Shown here: positions 1 through 7,570 of the stretch, piece after piece | Position numbering within the stretch: position 1 is the first letter of the stretch | How the letters are laid out: the number at the start of each line of letters is the position of its first letter | The notes under the pieces: generated by a model | What the model was told of the DNA's origin: nothing | The model's database searches: none | The model's input: only the letters and a program-made list of their open reading frames with translations | Assembly: GCA_030448085.1 (NCBI GenBank) | Contig: JAUJNU010000037.1 | Location: 1-23,275 of the forward strand | From: Actinomycetota bacterium | Lineage (GTDB): Bacteria; Actinomycetota; UBA4738; CADDZG01; WHSQ01 | Direction of reading: 5' to 3' | Length of the DNA stretch: 23,275 nucleotides | Made by a program: the position numbers and the translations under genes

Positions 1-1
1 G

Positions 2-400
2 CCCGGGGCATGTCTCGAGCACGAGAACGTCACAACCATCGTGATCGAGACGGCGAGACGCCACAACGACAGGTTGCTCGTGAAGTTCGAGGGCATCGAG
101 TCCCGCGTAGAGGCGGACGCCATCCGCGGATCCCTCTACGTCTACTCCGATGACCTGCGCCAGCTCGACGACGATGCCGAGTTCTGGGAGCACGATCTGA
201 TCGGGACAGAGGTTGTCGGCGTCGATGGCTCCCGTGTCGGCGAGGTGCAGGCGCTGATCGTCAACCCCGCACAGAGCCTCCTCGTCATCGACACCGATCG
301 CGGGGAGCGATACGTCCCCTTGGTGAAGGAGATCGTGAAAGCGGTCGACGTTGGCGAAGGGAAAGTGGTGATAGATCCTCCGCAAGGGCTCCTCGATTGA
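2..400 (+). CDS. rimM: RimM, 16S rRNA processing / 30S maturation factor, 5'-partial
   Basis: Ribosome maturation factor that assists assembly of the 30S head through ribosomal protein S19. The reading frame is open from the left edge of the window, so the N-terminal part of the usual protein of about 170 residues lies outside. Visible are the end of the RimM N-terminal domain (VEADAIRGSLYV region) and the PRC-barrel: EFWEHDLIGTEV, GEVQALIVNPAQSLLVI, then YVPLVKEIVKAVD and the terminal IDPPQGLLD. A GTG at 41 is inside the domain and is unlikely to be the true start. The stop TGA at 398-400 overlaps the TTG start of trmD, as expected for the conserved rimM-trmD pair. Family assignment is by recognised motifs and by the neighbour. 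Confidence 0.9.
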   Translation, partial: PGACLEHENVTTIVIETARRHNDRLLVKFEGIESRVEADAIRGSLYVYSDDLRQLDDDAEFWEHDLIGTEVVGVDGSRVGEVQALIVNPAQSLLVIDTDRGERYVPLVKEIVKAVDVGEGKVVIDPPQGLLD

Positions 401-1059
401 GCCTGCGCTTCGACGTCATCACGATCTTCCCCGAGCTGTTCGAGACGCCGCTTCGGACGGCGCTTCTCGGTAAAGCGATTTCCAAGGGGCTCCTGTCGGT
501 GGGGGTGCACGACCTCCGTGTCCACGGCTTCGGTAACCATCGCTCCGTCGACGACACTCCGTACGGTGGAGGGCCGGGCATGGTGATGCGGCCCGAGCCG
601 ATAGCTGCCGCCGTGGACGAGGTGCGTGGGGACACGACGCAGGTGATCCTTCTGTCCCCGCGGGGGCCGCGCCTCGACCACCGGGGGGTGGAAAGGCTGG
701 CCGCTCTCGACCACATCGCCCTCATCTGTGGGCGCTACGAGGGGGTGGACGAGCGAGTCGCCACGGAGGTAGCGCACGAAGAGCTGTCTATCGGCGACTT
801 CGTCCTCGCCGGAGGGGAGCTCGCCGCCCTCGTCGTCATCGAGGCCGTGTCCCGCCTGGTCCCGGGGGTCCTCGGGAACGAGGCCTCCCTCGAGGCCGAG
901 TCCCACACCCACGGGACCCTCGAGTATCCGCAGTACACCCGGCCGGCCGAATGGCGGGGCGTCCCCGTTCCGGAGGTCCTTCTCTCAGGGGACCATGCCG
1001 CTGTCGAGCGCTGGCGGCGTGAGAACTCCCTTCCTACCCCCCGAAGCGGACCAAGCTAG
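397..1059 (+). CDS. trmD: TrmD, tRNA (guanine-37-N1)-methyltransferase
   Basis: Methylates G37 next to the anticodon of tRNAs that have G36, using S-adenosylmethionine, and so prevents +1 frameshifting. The SPOUT trefoil-knot signature is present: YGGGPGMVMRPEPI, LSPRGPRLDH, ICGRYEGVDERV and SIGDFVLAGGELAAL, followed by the C-terminal helical domain ending around VERWRRENSL. The start is a TTG overlapping the rimM stop by 4 nt, which implies translational coupling. At 220 residues it is a little shorter than most family members (about 230-250). The usual basic tail after the WRRE motif is replaced by a few proline-rich residues just after a run of six C at 1037-1042, so the C-terminus may be frameshifted. 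rplS, the common next gene, is not present downstream. Confidence 0.93.
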   Translation: MSLRFDVITIFPELFETPLRTALLGKAISKGLLSVGVHDLRVHGFGNHRSVDDTPYGGGPGMVMRPEPIAAAVDEVRGDTTQVILLSPRGPRLDHRGVERLAALDHIALICGRYEGVDERVATEVAHEELSIGDFVLAGGELAALVVIEAVSRLVPGVLGNEASLEAESHTHGTLEYPQYTRPAEWRGVPVPEVLLSGDHAAVERWRRENSLPTPRSGPS

Positions 1060-1083
1060 CGATTCCGTCCCATAACCCACGAA

Positions 1084-1096
1084 GTTTCTTCGAAAC
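1084..1096. repeat. Short inverted repeat between trmD and the exported-protein gene
   Basis: GTTTC-TTC-GAAAC forms a perfect 5-bp stem with a 3-nt loop in the 113-bp gap after trmD. It is too weak and lacks a T-run, so it is not a convincing terminator. A TAGATT hexamer at 1102-1107 just downstream could serve as a -10 box for the next gene. Both are weak observations. Confidence 0.25.
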
Positions 1097-1172
1097 CCCC
1101 TAGATTCCGACTCGCTCCCCACATACGTTTCTCCTCTGGTTGAAGGTAAGGAAACGGAAAGGGAGGAAGCAC

Positions 1173-1820
1173 TTGGATCTGTACGAGAACACTCGCAAGG
1201 AGAAGCGTCAGACGTTCTTCACGGTTATCGCCATCGGCCTGCTGGCGATGGTGGCAGCGGCGCCCGTCGTGCAGGCGGCAGCCCAGAGAGTGAAGGTGGT
1301 GAACACCCCGAGCGTCACCGTGACGAACCCGGTCAGGACGGTTACCGCGAAGGTCAGGGACACTAGCGGAGACAGCCTCGAGTCCGCGGAGGTCGGCAGT
1401 GGCGAGGGGAACACCCTCGGGATTCTCGGCGCTCCCGGAGCAGAGGCGCTGGCGGTGCGCACGTTCGGTGGTGGGGGCGGGCTCCTCGGCACGGGCGACT
1501 GCAACGTCGACCAGCCCGCTCAGGGTCAGCGGAACAACGTCGTGAACGTCGAGCCCTCGACGAGCGGAACGCCGAGGGTCATCACCGCGATCATCATCTC
1601 CGGACCCGACGCGGCCGTGACGGTCTCGGCCCCCGACCTCGACCAGGCGATTGGTGCCGGACCCGTGCAGACCTTCCGTACCACCGGGGGCGATCAGAAC
1701 CTCTTCATCGGGCTCGGCAACGGGCTCACGGTCACGCCGTCGAACCTGTTGTTCAGGTGCTCTAGCAACGAGGGCGGCAACCTCAGCGGCAACGGCAACT
1801 TCACGGTTATCGGTCAGTAA
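1173..1820 (+). CDS. Exported protein of unknown function
   Basis: I do not recognise a named family. The TTG at 1173 is preferred as start because GGGAGGA (1161-1167) sits about 5 nt upstream; an in-frame TTG at 1140 would add 11 basic residues without a good ribosome site. The 215-residue product begins with a charged cytoplasmic stretch (MDLYENTRKEKRQ), then one hydrophobic segment (about residues 15-34) ending VVQAAAQ, which could be a cleavable signal peptide or an anchor. The mature part starts with VKVVNTPSVTVTNPV-like alternating valine/asparagine repeats, contains a glycine-rich stretch (FGGGGGLLGTGDC), and has two cysteines about 97 residues apart that could form a disulfide. Overall it resembles a beta-rich extracellular protein. 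It stands alone, closed by the hairpin at 1837-1866. Confidence 0.75.
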   Translation: MDLYENTRKEKRQTFFTVIAIGLLAMVAAAPVVQAAAQRVKVVNTPSVTVTNPVRTVTAKVRDTSGDSLESAEVGSGEGNTLGILGAPGAEALAVRTFGGGGGLLGTGDCNVDQPAQGQRNNVVNVEPSTSGTPRVITAIIISGPDAAVTVSAPDLDQAIGAGPVQTFRTTGGDQNLFIGLGNGLTVTPSNLLFRCSSNEGGNLSGNGNFTVIGQ

Positions 1821-1836
1821 GGAACAGCGGCACTAG

Positions 1837-1866
1837 GGAAGGGGCGCCCGAGTGGGCGCCCCTTCC
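1837..1866 (+). terminator. Strong hairpin, probable transcription terminator
   Basis: A perfect 13-bp stem (GGAAGGGGCGCCC at 1837-1849 with its complement at 1854-1866) closes a GAGT loop 16 nt after the stop of the exported-protein gene. There is no downstream T-run, which is common for actinobacterial terminators. It separates the exported protein from the mce cassette, so the cassette probably has its own promoter in 1867-1935. Confidence 0.75.
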
Positions 1867-1935
1867 TGCATGTTTCGGCGGTTGGGGTGAGGGGCCCTAG
1901 CGTGCCCACCCCGGGCGCGGGACGGAGATCTTCGG

Positions 1936-3129
1936 TTGAGAAGGAATAGGCGAGGTTGGGACGCCCTGCTCGGGCTCGTGGCCCTGGGCCTGTTCGGCGG
2001 CGCCGTCTTCGGGACCTGGGTCTTCCTGAAGGGTGGGTTCGCCAGCGGCGTGCCCGTGAGGGCGTTCTTCTCCGGCCGGGGGTGGGGCAACAGCTCCCGG
2101 TTGGTGGAGACGTCAAGATCCGCGGCGTCCTCGTCGGCACGATCTCGGACCTCACTTTGAACGACCGGGGGGAGGCGGTGGTGCATCTCCGTCTGGATGA
2201 AGGGCTGGGCCTCCCTGCAGGCCACCAAGGCCGAGATCCGCTCCAAGACCGTGTTCGGCCAGAAGTGGGTCGAGCTGATCCCTCCCGACAACGCTCCCAA
2301 CGGCTCGGGTCTCCTCACGGCAGGGTCGTCGATCCGGACTCCGCAACCATCGAGCCACTCTCGAGCTGGAGCGTGCGTTGCAGCGGGGGCACGATCTCCT
2401 CAGTGAGATCCCGCTGAACGACCTTGCTACCGTTTTCTCTACCCTTGCCCAGGGTTTCACGGGGAGCGAGGACGACGCCCGCCTCGCCATGGACAGGGGT
2501 CTCGTGGCCTTGAGGGCCGTCAACTCCCGGGCGGGCGATTTCGACCTCGCGCTGAGGCAGCTGAACGGAGTTCTCTGCCTGGCTGGACGATCACGACTCG
2601 GACCTCATCTCGTTCCTGGATTCGTTGCACGCAGCGAACGAGGCTCTGCGGGCGCGGCCCCCGAGCTCAAGGCATCGCTCGACTCGTTCCCCCGCTTCCT
2701 CGACGAGCTCTCGGACTTCCAACTGAAGAACGGCAAGAGCCTGGGCCGACTCATCCAGCGGGGGCCACGCTCGCGGAGCTCCTGGCCGAGCATTCGGATG
2801 AGCTCACCGACATCGTCGTCCAGCTACGGCCTTTCACTACGGTCTGGAACTCCGGGCTGAGTCAGCCATGCGAGGGGCTGTATGAGGCGGACATGACCTG
2901 CTGGCAGGTCTACCAGATGCCGGGCCTCGAGTCGCGTGGGCTGTACGGCGAGGGCGAGGGGCCCGACGAGGACGAGCCCGGGGACCCCAACTACGTCCCG
3001 GGAGCGGACGAGCCGGGCTCGAACGAGATCGACCAACTGGTTTCCACGTACGGTGAGAGGGCCACCGTTGAAGAGCTGATTCAGGTCCTCTTGGGCCCCA
3101 CAGCTTTGCCCGGGACGGTGACGCCGTGA
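1936..3129 (+). CDS. MCE-family protein 1 of 6 (MceA position), read with multiple frameshifts
   Basis: Membrane-anchored MCE protein, the substrate-channel subunit type of Mce/Mla lipid transporters. The TTG at 1936 begins an N-terminal helix (about residues 10-31), followed by the MCE core: VGGDVKIRGVLVGTISDL, then TKAEIRSKTVFGQKWVELIPP and VIDPDSATIEPL-like segments. Next come a long helical region and a C-terminal acidic tail with cysteines (QPCEGLYEADMTC). The similarity moves between frames, with breaks near 2070, 2217, 2325, 2362, 2566, 2657 and 2762. Several breaks lie in G or C runs, for example five G at 2760-2764. Once reassembled it is about 397 residues, normal for the family. 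The stop overlaps the next start by 4 nt (GTGA). True decay is possible but sequencing indels fit better, given the same pattern in housekeeping genes nearby. Confidence 0.85.
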
Positions 3130-4115
3130 CCGGGAGCATCCGGTGGGTCTCGTTCAAGCTGGGCGTCTTCACGATCGTCACCGTGGTCGTGACGGTGATG
3201 CTCGCCTCGGTCATCGGCAACTTCCAGATAGGTGCCAGCACCTATCTCGTGAGGGCTCAATTCAGCGATGCCACCGGGCTCCTGGCCGGCGACGTGGTGA
3301 AGGCCGCGGGAGTCACGGTTGGCAGGGTGCAGGAGATACGCATCAAGGACGGGATGGCGCTCGTAACGATGTCTCTGAAAGGTGAGGCCGAGATACCTGC
3401 CTCGGTCCGAGCGCAGGTGCGCTTCCGCAACCTGATCGGTCAGAGGATGATCTCGCTGGTAGCCGAGGAGCCGACGACCGCGCTGCTGGCGGACGGTGAC
3501 ACGATCCCCCTCGATCGGACCGATCCTGCCTTCGATCTCTCGCTCCTCTTCAATGGCTTGCGCCCCCTGATCCGCTCCACGGACCCCGCCGACATCAACA
3601 CGGTCAGCCGTGCGCTGATCCAGGCGCTGGAGGGACGCACGGACGACGTCGAAGGCTTCCTCAACAACATCGCCCTGGTGTCTGAGATGCTCGCCTCCAA
3701 GGACGTCCAACTCGCATCTCTCCTCGACAACCTGAACGTCGTTACCTCGGATCTAAGCAACAGGGGCGGTGAGCTCGAGGCGAGCCTCGCGCAACATGGG
3801 GAGTTCCTCACCGAGGCCTCCGCGAGCCGCGGCGAGATAGCGGCGGCGATCATCCAACTCGACTCGGCGGCCCGGCGCTTCGATCGCATCATCCGCACCA
3901 ACAAGGGCAACCTTCGAAGCGAGCTCGCGGATCTGGGTGTGATCTTCGACGCCATAGACGACAAGAAGAAAGATCTGAGGGCGGTGGTCCGGAGCCTGCC
4001 GAACTTCCTCGTCTCCACTGAAAGAGCCACGACGTACGGGCAGTGGACGAACATCCACCTGATCGATGCCTGCAAGGACAGACGCCAACGGTGTGGGCAG
4101 AGGTGGGAGCGATGA
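3126..4115 (+). CDS. MCE-family protein 2 of 6 (MceB position)
   Basis: An intact 329-residue MCE protein. A hydrophobic helix (about residues 12-31, FTIVTVVVTVMLASVIG) anchors it. The MCE domain follows (about 38-115): QFSDATGLLAGDVVKAAGV, TVGRVQEIRI, then a RNLIGQRMISLV strand. Residues 130-300 are predicted helical, with heptad-like leucines (LASLLDNLNVVTSDL) and the family's late FLVSTERATTYGQWTNIHL motif, close to the YGxWxN motif of mycobacterial Mce proteins. A cysteine pair (DACKDRRQRC) closes the protein. GTG start and ATGA stop overlaps on both sides indicate a tightly coupled operon. It presumably forms part of a heterohexameric periplasm-type tunnel moving lipids or sterols; the substrate cannot be read from sequence. 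Confidence 0.93.
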   Translation: MTGSIRWVSFKLGVFTIVTVVVTVMLASVIGNFQIGASTYLVRAQFSDATGLLAGDVVKAAGVTVGRVQEIRIKDGMALVTMSLKGEAEIPASVRAQVRFRNLIGQRMISLVAEEPTTALLADGDTIPLDRTDPAFDLSLLFNGLRPLIRSTDPADINTVSRALIQALEGRTDDVEGFLNNIALVSEMLASKDVQLASLLDNLNVVTSDLSNRGGELEASLAQHGEFLTEASASRGEIAAAIIQLDSAARRFDRIIRTNKGNLRSELADLGVIFDAIDDKKKDLRAVVRSLPNFLVSTERATTYGQWTNIHLIDACKDRRQRCGQRWER

Positions 4116-5214
4116 GGTCGTTCCGCGAGAGATCACCGTGGCTCGTAGGCATCGTGTCCCTCATCCTTCTGTCGATCGGCGTCACCCTGGCCTTCTCCGT
4201 CAACAGGTTCCAGGTCCTTAGGGGCGTCTACTCCATCTCCGCCGACCTTCAGGACGCGGCAGGACTCCAGCCGGGGAACGAGGTGAGGGTCGCGGGCGTG
4301 AAGGTGGGGCGGGTGACCGGGATCCACGCTCGCTCCTAGGCTGCTCGGATCGAGATGGAGATCGAGATGGACGTCCAGCTCCCTCGCTCGACGAGGGTCG
4401 AGGTGAAGCTGAAGACCCTCCTCGGACAGAAGTTCGTCGATCTGCAGATGCCGGGCGGGTACACCCAAGCGGGGTCCGTCGGAGGGGACGTCTTCGCGGC
4501 GGGGGGGAGGGTTCCCTTCGCGGTGGGGATGTGATCCCTAGGTCGCAGACCCAGATCCCTTACGACATCTACCAGGCCGCCAGCGCCGGGACCGAGAAGC
4601 TCGCGAAGATCGACAAGAAGGCTCTTCGCAAGCTGCTGAACGTCCTCGCCTCCACGATCGGCGGCTCCGGGGATGAGCTCGTCAGAGCACTCGTGGCCCT
4701 CGACGATGTCGGGGGTGTTCTTTCGACCAAGAGCCAGCAGATCTCCGCGCTGCTCCGCAACACGGACAAGCTGTCCGGCATCCTCGCCTCGAGCGGTGGC
4801 GACATAGACGCCCTCCTGGCTCGCTCGTCCGAGGTCCTGGACACACTCGCCCGACGGAGGGCTTCGCTCCGCTCGCTCCTCGCCGCCACGCAGGGGCTCG
4901 CCGGCAACCTCGGCACGTTGGTTCAGGTGAGCAGGGGCTCCGTGCGGCTGGGGGTGCGAGACCTCAGCTCGATCCTGACGCTTGCGGAGGAGGAGATGGG
5001 CTCGATCGACGAGGCCCTGGCCGAGTTCGAGCGGGCTCAGCGGCTGTTCGCGCAGAACACCAGGTTCGGCAAGTTCATCGAGGGCCACGTCTGCGCCATC
5101 ACTACCGAGGACACCTGCGTGCCTTATGGCTCGCCTCAGGCGGCCGGGCTTCCCATCAAGGGAACGCAGCCCTCGCCCAGCCCATCGGTCTCACCGATCC
5201 TGAGGGCGCCATGA
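4112..5214 (+). CDS. MCE-family protein 3 of 6 (MceC position), with one stop and one frameshift as read
   Basis: The start ATG at 4112 overlaps the previous stop. A transmembrane helix (about residues 10-29, WLVGIVSLILLSIGV) leads into the MCE domain: ADLQDAAGLQPGNEVRVAGV, KVGRVTGIHARS, then after an in-frame TAG at 4337-4339 the same frame continues EMDVQLPRSTRVEVKLKTLLG and QKFVDLQMPGGYTQ. Near 4500-4530, beside a long G run, the similarity moves to another frame (VIPRSQTQIPYDIYQ) and stays open to 5214. The helical region and a terminal cysteine pair (HVCAITTEDTC) follow, then a Pro/Ser tail. Reassembled length is about 367 residues. The TAG could be a substitution or paired indel error, or a real nonsense codon; I favour error. 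Confidence 0.85.
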
Positions 5215-6512
5215 GACGCGCTGCAGTCTCGATCATGGTCGTCGTCACCCTTCTCGCGGGGGGCTTCCTCGCCTACGAGCTCGCCGACGACGAGTCGGGG
5301 ACCTACACGATCACCGCCACCGTGTCCCAAGCGCCGAACCTCTTCGAGGGGGGACGGGTGATGGTCCGGGGGGTCCAGGTGGGGAGCATCACCAGCGTCG
5401 CCCCCCAGCTCGACGGTGTGTCCGTCACGATGGAGATCAACTCCGACGTCCGCATCCCTTCATCAGCGAAGCTCTCGGTGATCCCGATCACTGTCATCTC
5501 CGACCGTTACGTGCAGCTGTGGCCGGCATACAAGGGCGGGGCTTCGCTCGTAGCCGGCGACCACATCGATCTAGCCCGCACGTCCGTCCCCGCCGAGCTC
5601 GATGACGTCCTGAAGCAGTTGAAGGGCCTGCTTGCCGCGCTCGAGCCGAAGAAACCGGGGGCGAAGGGCGCCCTTGCCCGGTTGATCACGAGCCTTGACA
5701 AGGTGTTCGAGGGTCGTTCAGACGAGCTGGCAGGAACGCTCGACAAGTCGGCCCTGGTGCTCGAGAACCTCGCCGACTCGAGCGCGGACATCACCTCGCT
5801 TATCCAGAACCTCGACACCCTGTTCGTCTCCTTCGCGAACAGGTCGAGCGAGATCGGCCTCGTCAACCAGCGCTTCCAACTGGTAGCCCAGGCACTGGCC
5901 GGCAGCCAGAAGGACCTCGAGAAGACGACCGAGAACGTCGCCTTCCTGTCGAGTCAGGCCGGCGGGCTCATCAAGGAGAGCGGCAAGGAGTTCGCTCGCT
6001 CCTTCCAGCAGCTCGCAGGCGTCCTCGACGACCTGCTCGAGAACCAGGACCAGCTGATCGCTGGGGTCAAGTGGACGAACGTCATCGCGCAGAGCCTCGG
6101 GGCGGTCGATGAGGATGGACGGGGCCAGAACGCGTACACCGGCTATCAGGCGCAGCCGGGAACCCCGGGGGCGGAGTACAACTTCCGGATCGACACCCGG
6201 GACACGGTCGCGTGCGAGCGCATCGGGACCCTCGTCACCTCGTTCCGTGTCCTCAATCCCGCGATCTCGATCGAGAACATCAGGGAATCGATCTTGAACT
6301 TCATCCCCGAGCAGTACCACGACGACCTCTCCTACCTCTTGGACGCACTCATCCCGTTGTGCTCCCGGCTCCCGGGGGAGGAGCCGGCTCTGGACGAGGA
6401 TGCAACCGCGGTCATAGAGCAGATAGCGGCCGAGATCGGCGAGGAGAGGTTCAAAGAGCTGCTGGCCCAGTGGCTCATCTACGGCGTGACGAGCCAGGAG
6501 GCGGCGCCGTGA
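5211..6512 (+). CDS. MCE-family protein 4 of 6 (MceD position)
   Basis: An intact 433-residue MCE protein. A short N-terminal helix (about residues 7-24, SIMVVVTLLAGGFLAYEL) is followed by the MCE domain (about 30-115): VSQAPNLFEGGRVMVRGVQV, GSITSVAPQLDGVSVTMEI, and ITVISDRYVQLWP. The long middle segment is helical, with LDDVLKQLKGLLAAL and repeated DL/LE heptads consistent with the tube-forming helices seen in Mce complexes. The C-terminal 130 residues are longer than in its neighbours, with two cysteines (VACERIG and PLCSRLP) flanking a stretch beginning NPAISIENIRESIL. Starts and stops overlap its neighbours by 4 nt. Likely a subunit of the same tunnel as the other five; partner identity is inference from operon structure. 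Confidence 0.93.
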   Translation: MRRAAVSIMVVVTLLAGGFLAYELADDESGTYTITATVSQAPNLFEGGRVMVRGVQVGSITSVAPQLDGVSVTMEINSDVRIPSSAKLSVIPITVISDRYVQLWPAYKGGASLVAGDHIDLARTSVPAELDDVLKQLKGLLAALEPKKPGAKGALARLITSLDKVFEGRSDELAGTLDKSALVLENLADSSADITSLIQNLDTLFVSFANRSSEIGLVNQRFQLVAQALAGSQKDLEKTTENVAFLSSQAGGLIKESGKEFARSFQQLAGVLDDLLENQDQLIAGVKWTNVIAQSLGAVDEDGRGQNAYTGYQAQPGTPGAEYNFRIDTRDTVACERIGTLVTSFRVLNPAISIENIRESILNFIPEQYHDDLSYLLDALIPLCSRLPGEEPALDEDATAVIEQIAAEIGEERFKELLAQWLIYGVTSQEAAP

Positions 6513-7570
6513 GGAACCGCATCGTGCGCCTCCTTCCTGTGCTCCTTGTGCTCTTGTTGGTCCTCGGTGCCTGCGGAGCCAACGGACTCTCCGGCCGGAC
6601 GGAGGGGAACAAGGTCACGGCCTACGTTCGTGATGCTGGGGACCTGGTCGCGGGGGGAACCGTGCAGATCAAGGACATCGAGGTGGGATCCGTGAACGAC
6701 ATCGAGCTCGTCCTGAAGGACGGGGTTATGCAGGCGAGGGTGACGATGATCCTCGATCCCGAGGTCAGGGTTCCGGTGGCGGACCTTCGCGCGGTCATCA
6801 GGCAAACCTCTCTCCTGGGGGAGCAATTCGTGGAGCTGCTGCCTGCCGAGCAAAAGGGTCCCTACCTCGGTGCGTCCGGCGGGGAGATTCCCCTTACTCG
6901 AACCACTCGCCGGGTGGACGTCGAGACCTTCCTCGCGGACCTTTCGGGCTTCATCGGCAACGGTGGTCTCGAGGACCTCAACCAGTTCACTCACGCTCAG
7001 GCCCTGATCCTCGAGCAGCGAGGGGAACAGCTGGGCGAGACGATCGGTGAGCTCGAAACCTTCACGGGCCTGCTGGCGAACCGCCGGCTCGACATCTCCT
7101 CCGCGATCGACAACCTCGCCTCTGCTGGGGGCACGCTGGCGAAGAACAAGGACAAGGTCGCTCGCTTCCTCGGGTCGCTGAAGGACGCGAGCGCGCTCCT
7201 CGCAGACCAAGGCGACGAGCTGACGACGCTATTCCGGTCCCTGCGCCGCTTCGGGAGCGTCAGCTCGCGCTTCCTGGCGAAGAACGAAAAGGGCATCAAC
7301 CGTCAGCTGAAGGCCCTGAGACCGGTCTTCCGCGGGCTCGCGGGAGCAGAGGGAGACCTGCGCGCCGATATCAGCCAGTTGCGGACGTTCTTCAAGTTGT
7401 TCCCGAGGAGCATCGGCGGGGGCCCGGGGGATGCAGGAGAGGGCGACTACGTCCAAGTGGAGGCGGTGTTGTGCGAAGCCCTCGACCAATGCCAGACGGC
7501 GGGCGAGAAGGGGGAGGTCTACACGCCCTCGGCGGATCGACCGGACTACAGCGGGGCTCGGGCGCCATGA
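6509..7570 (+). CDS. MCE-family lipoprotein, 5 of 6 (MceE position)
   Basis: A 353-residue MCE protein with a lipoprotein signal. MRNRIVRLL is followed by a leucine-rich core and the lipobox VLGAC, with the lipidated cysteine at residue 22. In mycobacterial mce operons the fifth gene is also the lipoprotein, so position and type agree. The start is GTG at 6509, overlapping the previous stop. The MCE domain (about 30-110) shows YVRDAGDLVAGGTVQIKDI, EVGSVNDIELV and QTSLLGEQFVELLP. The helical region includes GTLAKNKDKVARFLGSL. The C-terminal part contains a close cysteine pair (VLCEALDQC) and ends in a flexible polar tail. Probably anchored to the outer leaflet and joined to the hexameric channel. 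Confidence 0.93.
   Translation: MRNRIVRLLPVLLVLLLVLGACGANGLSGRTEGNKVTAYVRDAGDLVAGGTVQIKDIEVGSVNDIELVLKDGVMQARVTMILDPEVRVPVADLRAVIRQTSLLGEQFVELLPAEQKGPYLGASGGEIPLTRTTRRVDVETFLADLSGFIGNGGLEDLNQFTHAQALILEQRGEQLGETIGELETFTGLLANRRLDISSAIDNLASAGGTLAKNKDKVARFLGSLKDASALLADQGDELTTLFRSLRRFGSVSSRFLAKNEKGINRQLKALRPVFRGLAGAEGDLRADISQLRTFFKLFPRSIGGGPGDAGEGDYVQVEAVLCEALDQCQTAGEKGEVYTPSADRPDYSGARAP

Noticed and set aside
142..912. Long open frame on the minus strand across rimM and trmD
   Set aside because: Shadow of two well-recognised genes in high-GC DNA; its product is low-complexity in Arg, Pro and Ser with no motif.
1936..3129. Calling the first MCE gene a pseudogene
   Set aside because: Its seven breaks look like decay, but gap, secG and apgM in the same window show the same pattern, so read errors are the more economical cause.
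6212..6508. Upstream extension of the fifth MCE gene
   Set aside because: The open frame reaches back into the fourth MCE gene, but the GTG at 6509 gives a perfect lipoprotein signal and the 4-nt overlap seen throughout the cassette.
7471..7566. Upstream start for the MCE-M23 fusion
   Set aside because: The frame is open, but the residues are a shadow of the fifth gene; the ATG at 7567 gives the usual membrane anchor and ATGA overlap.
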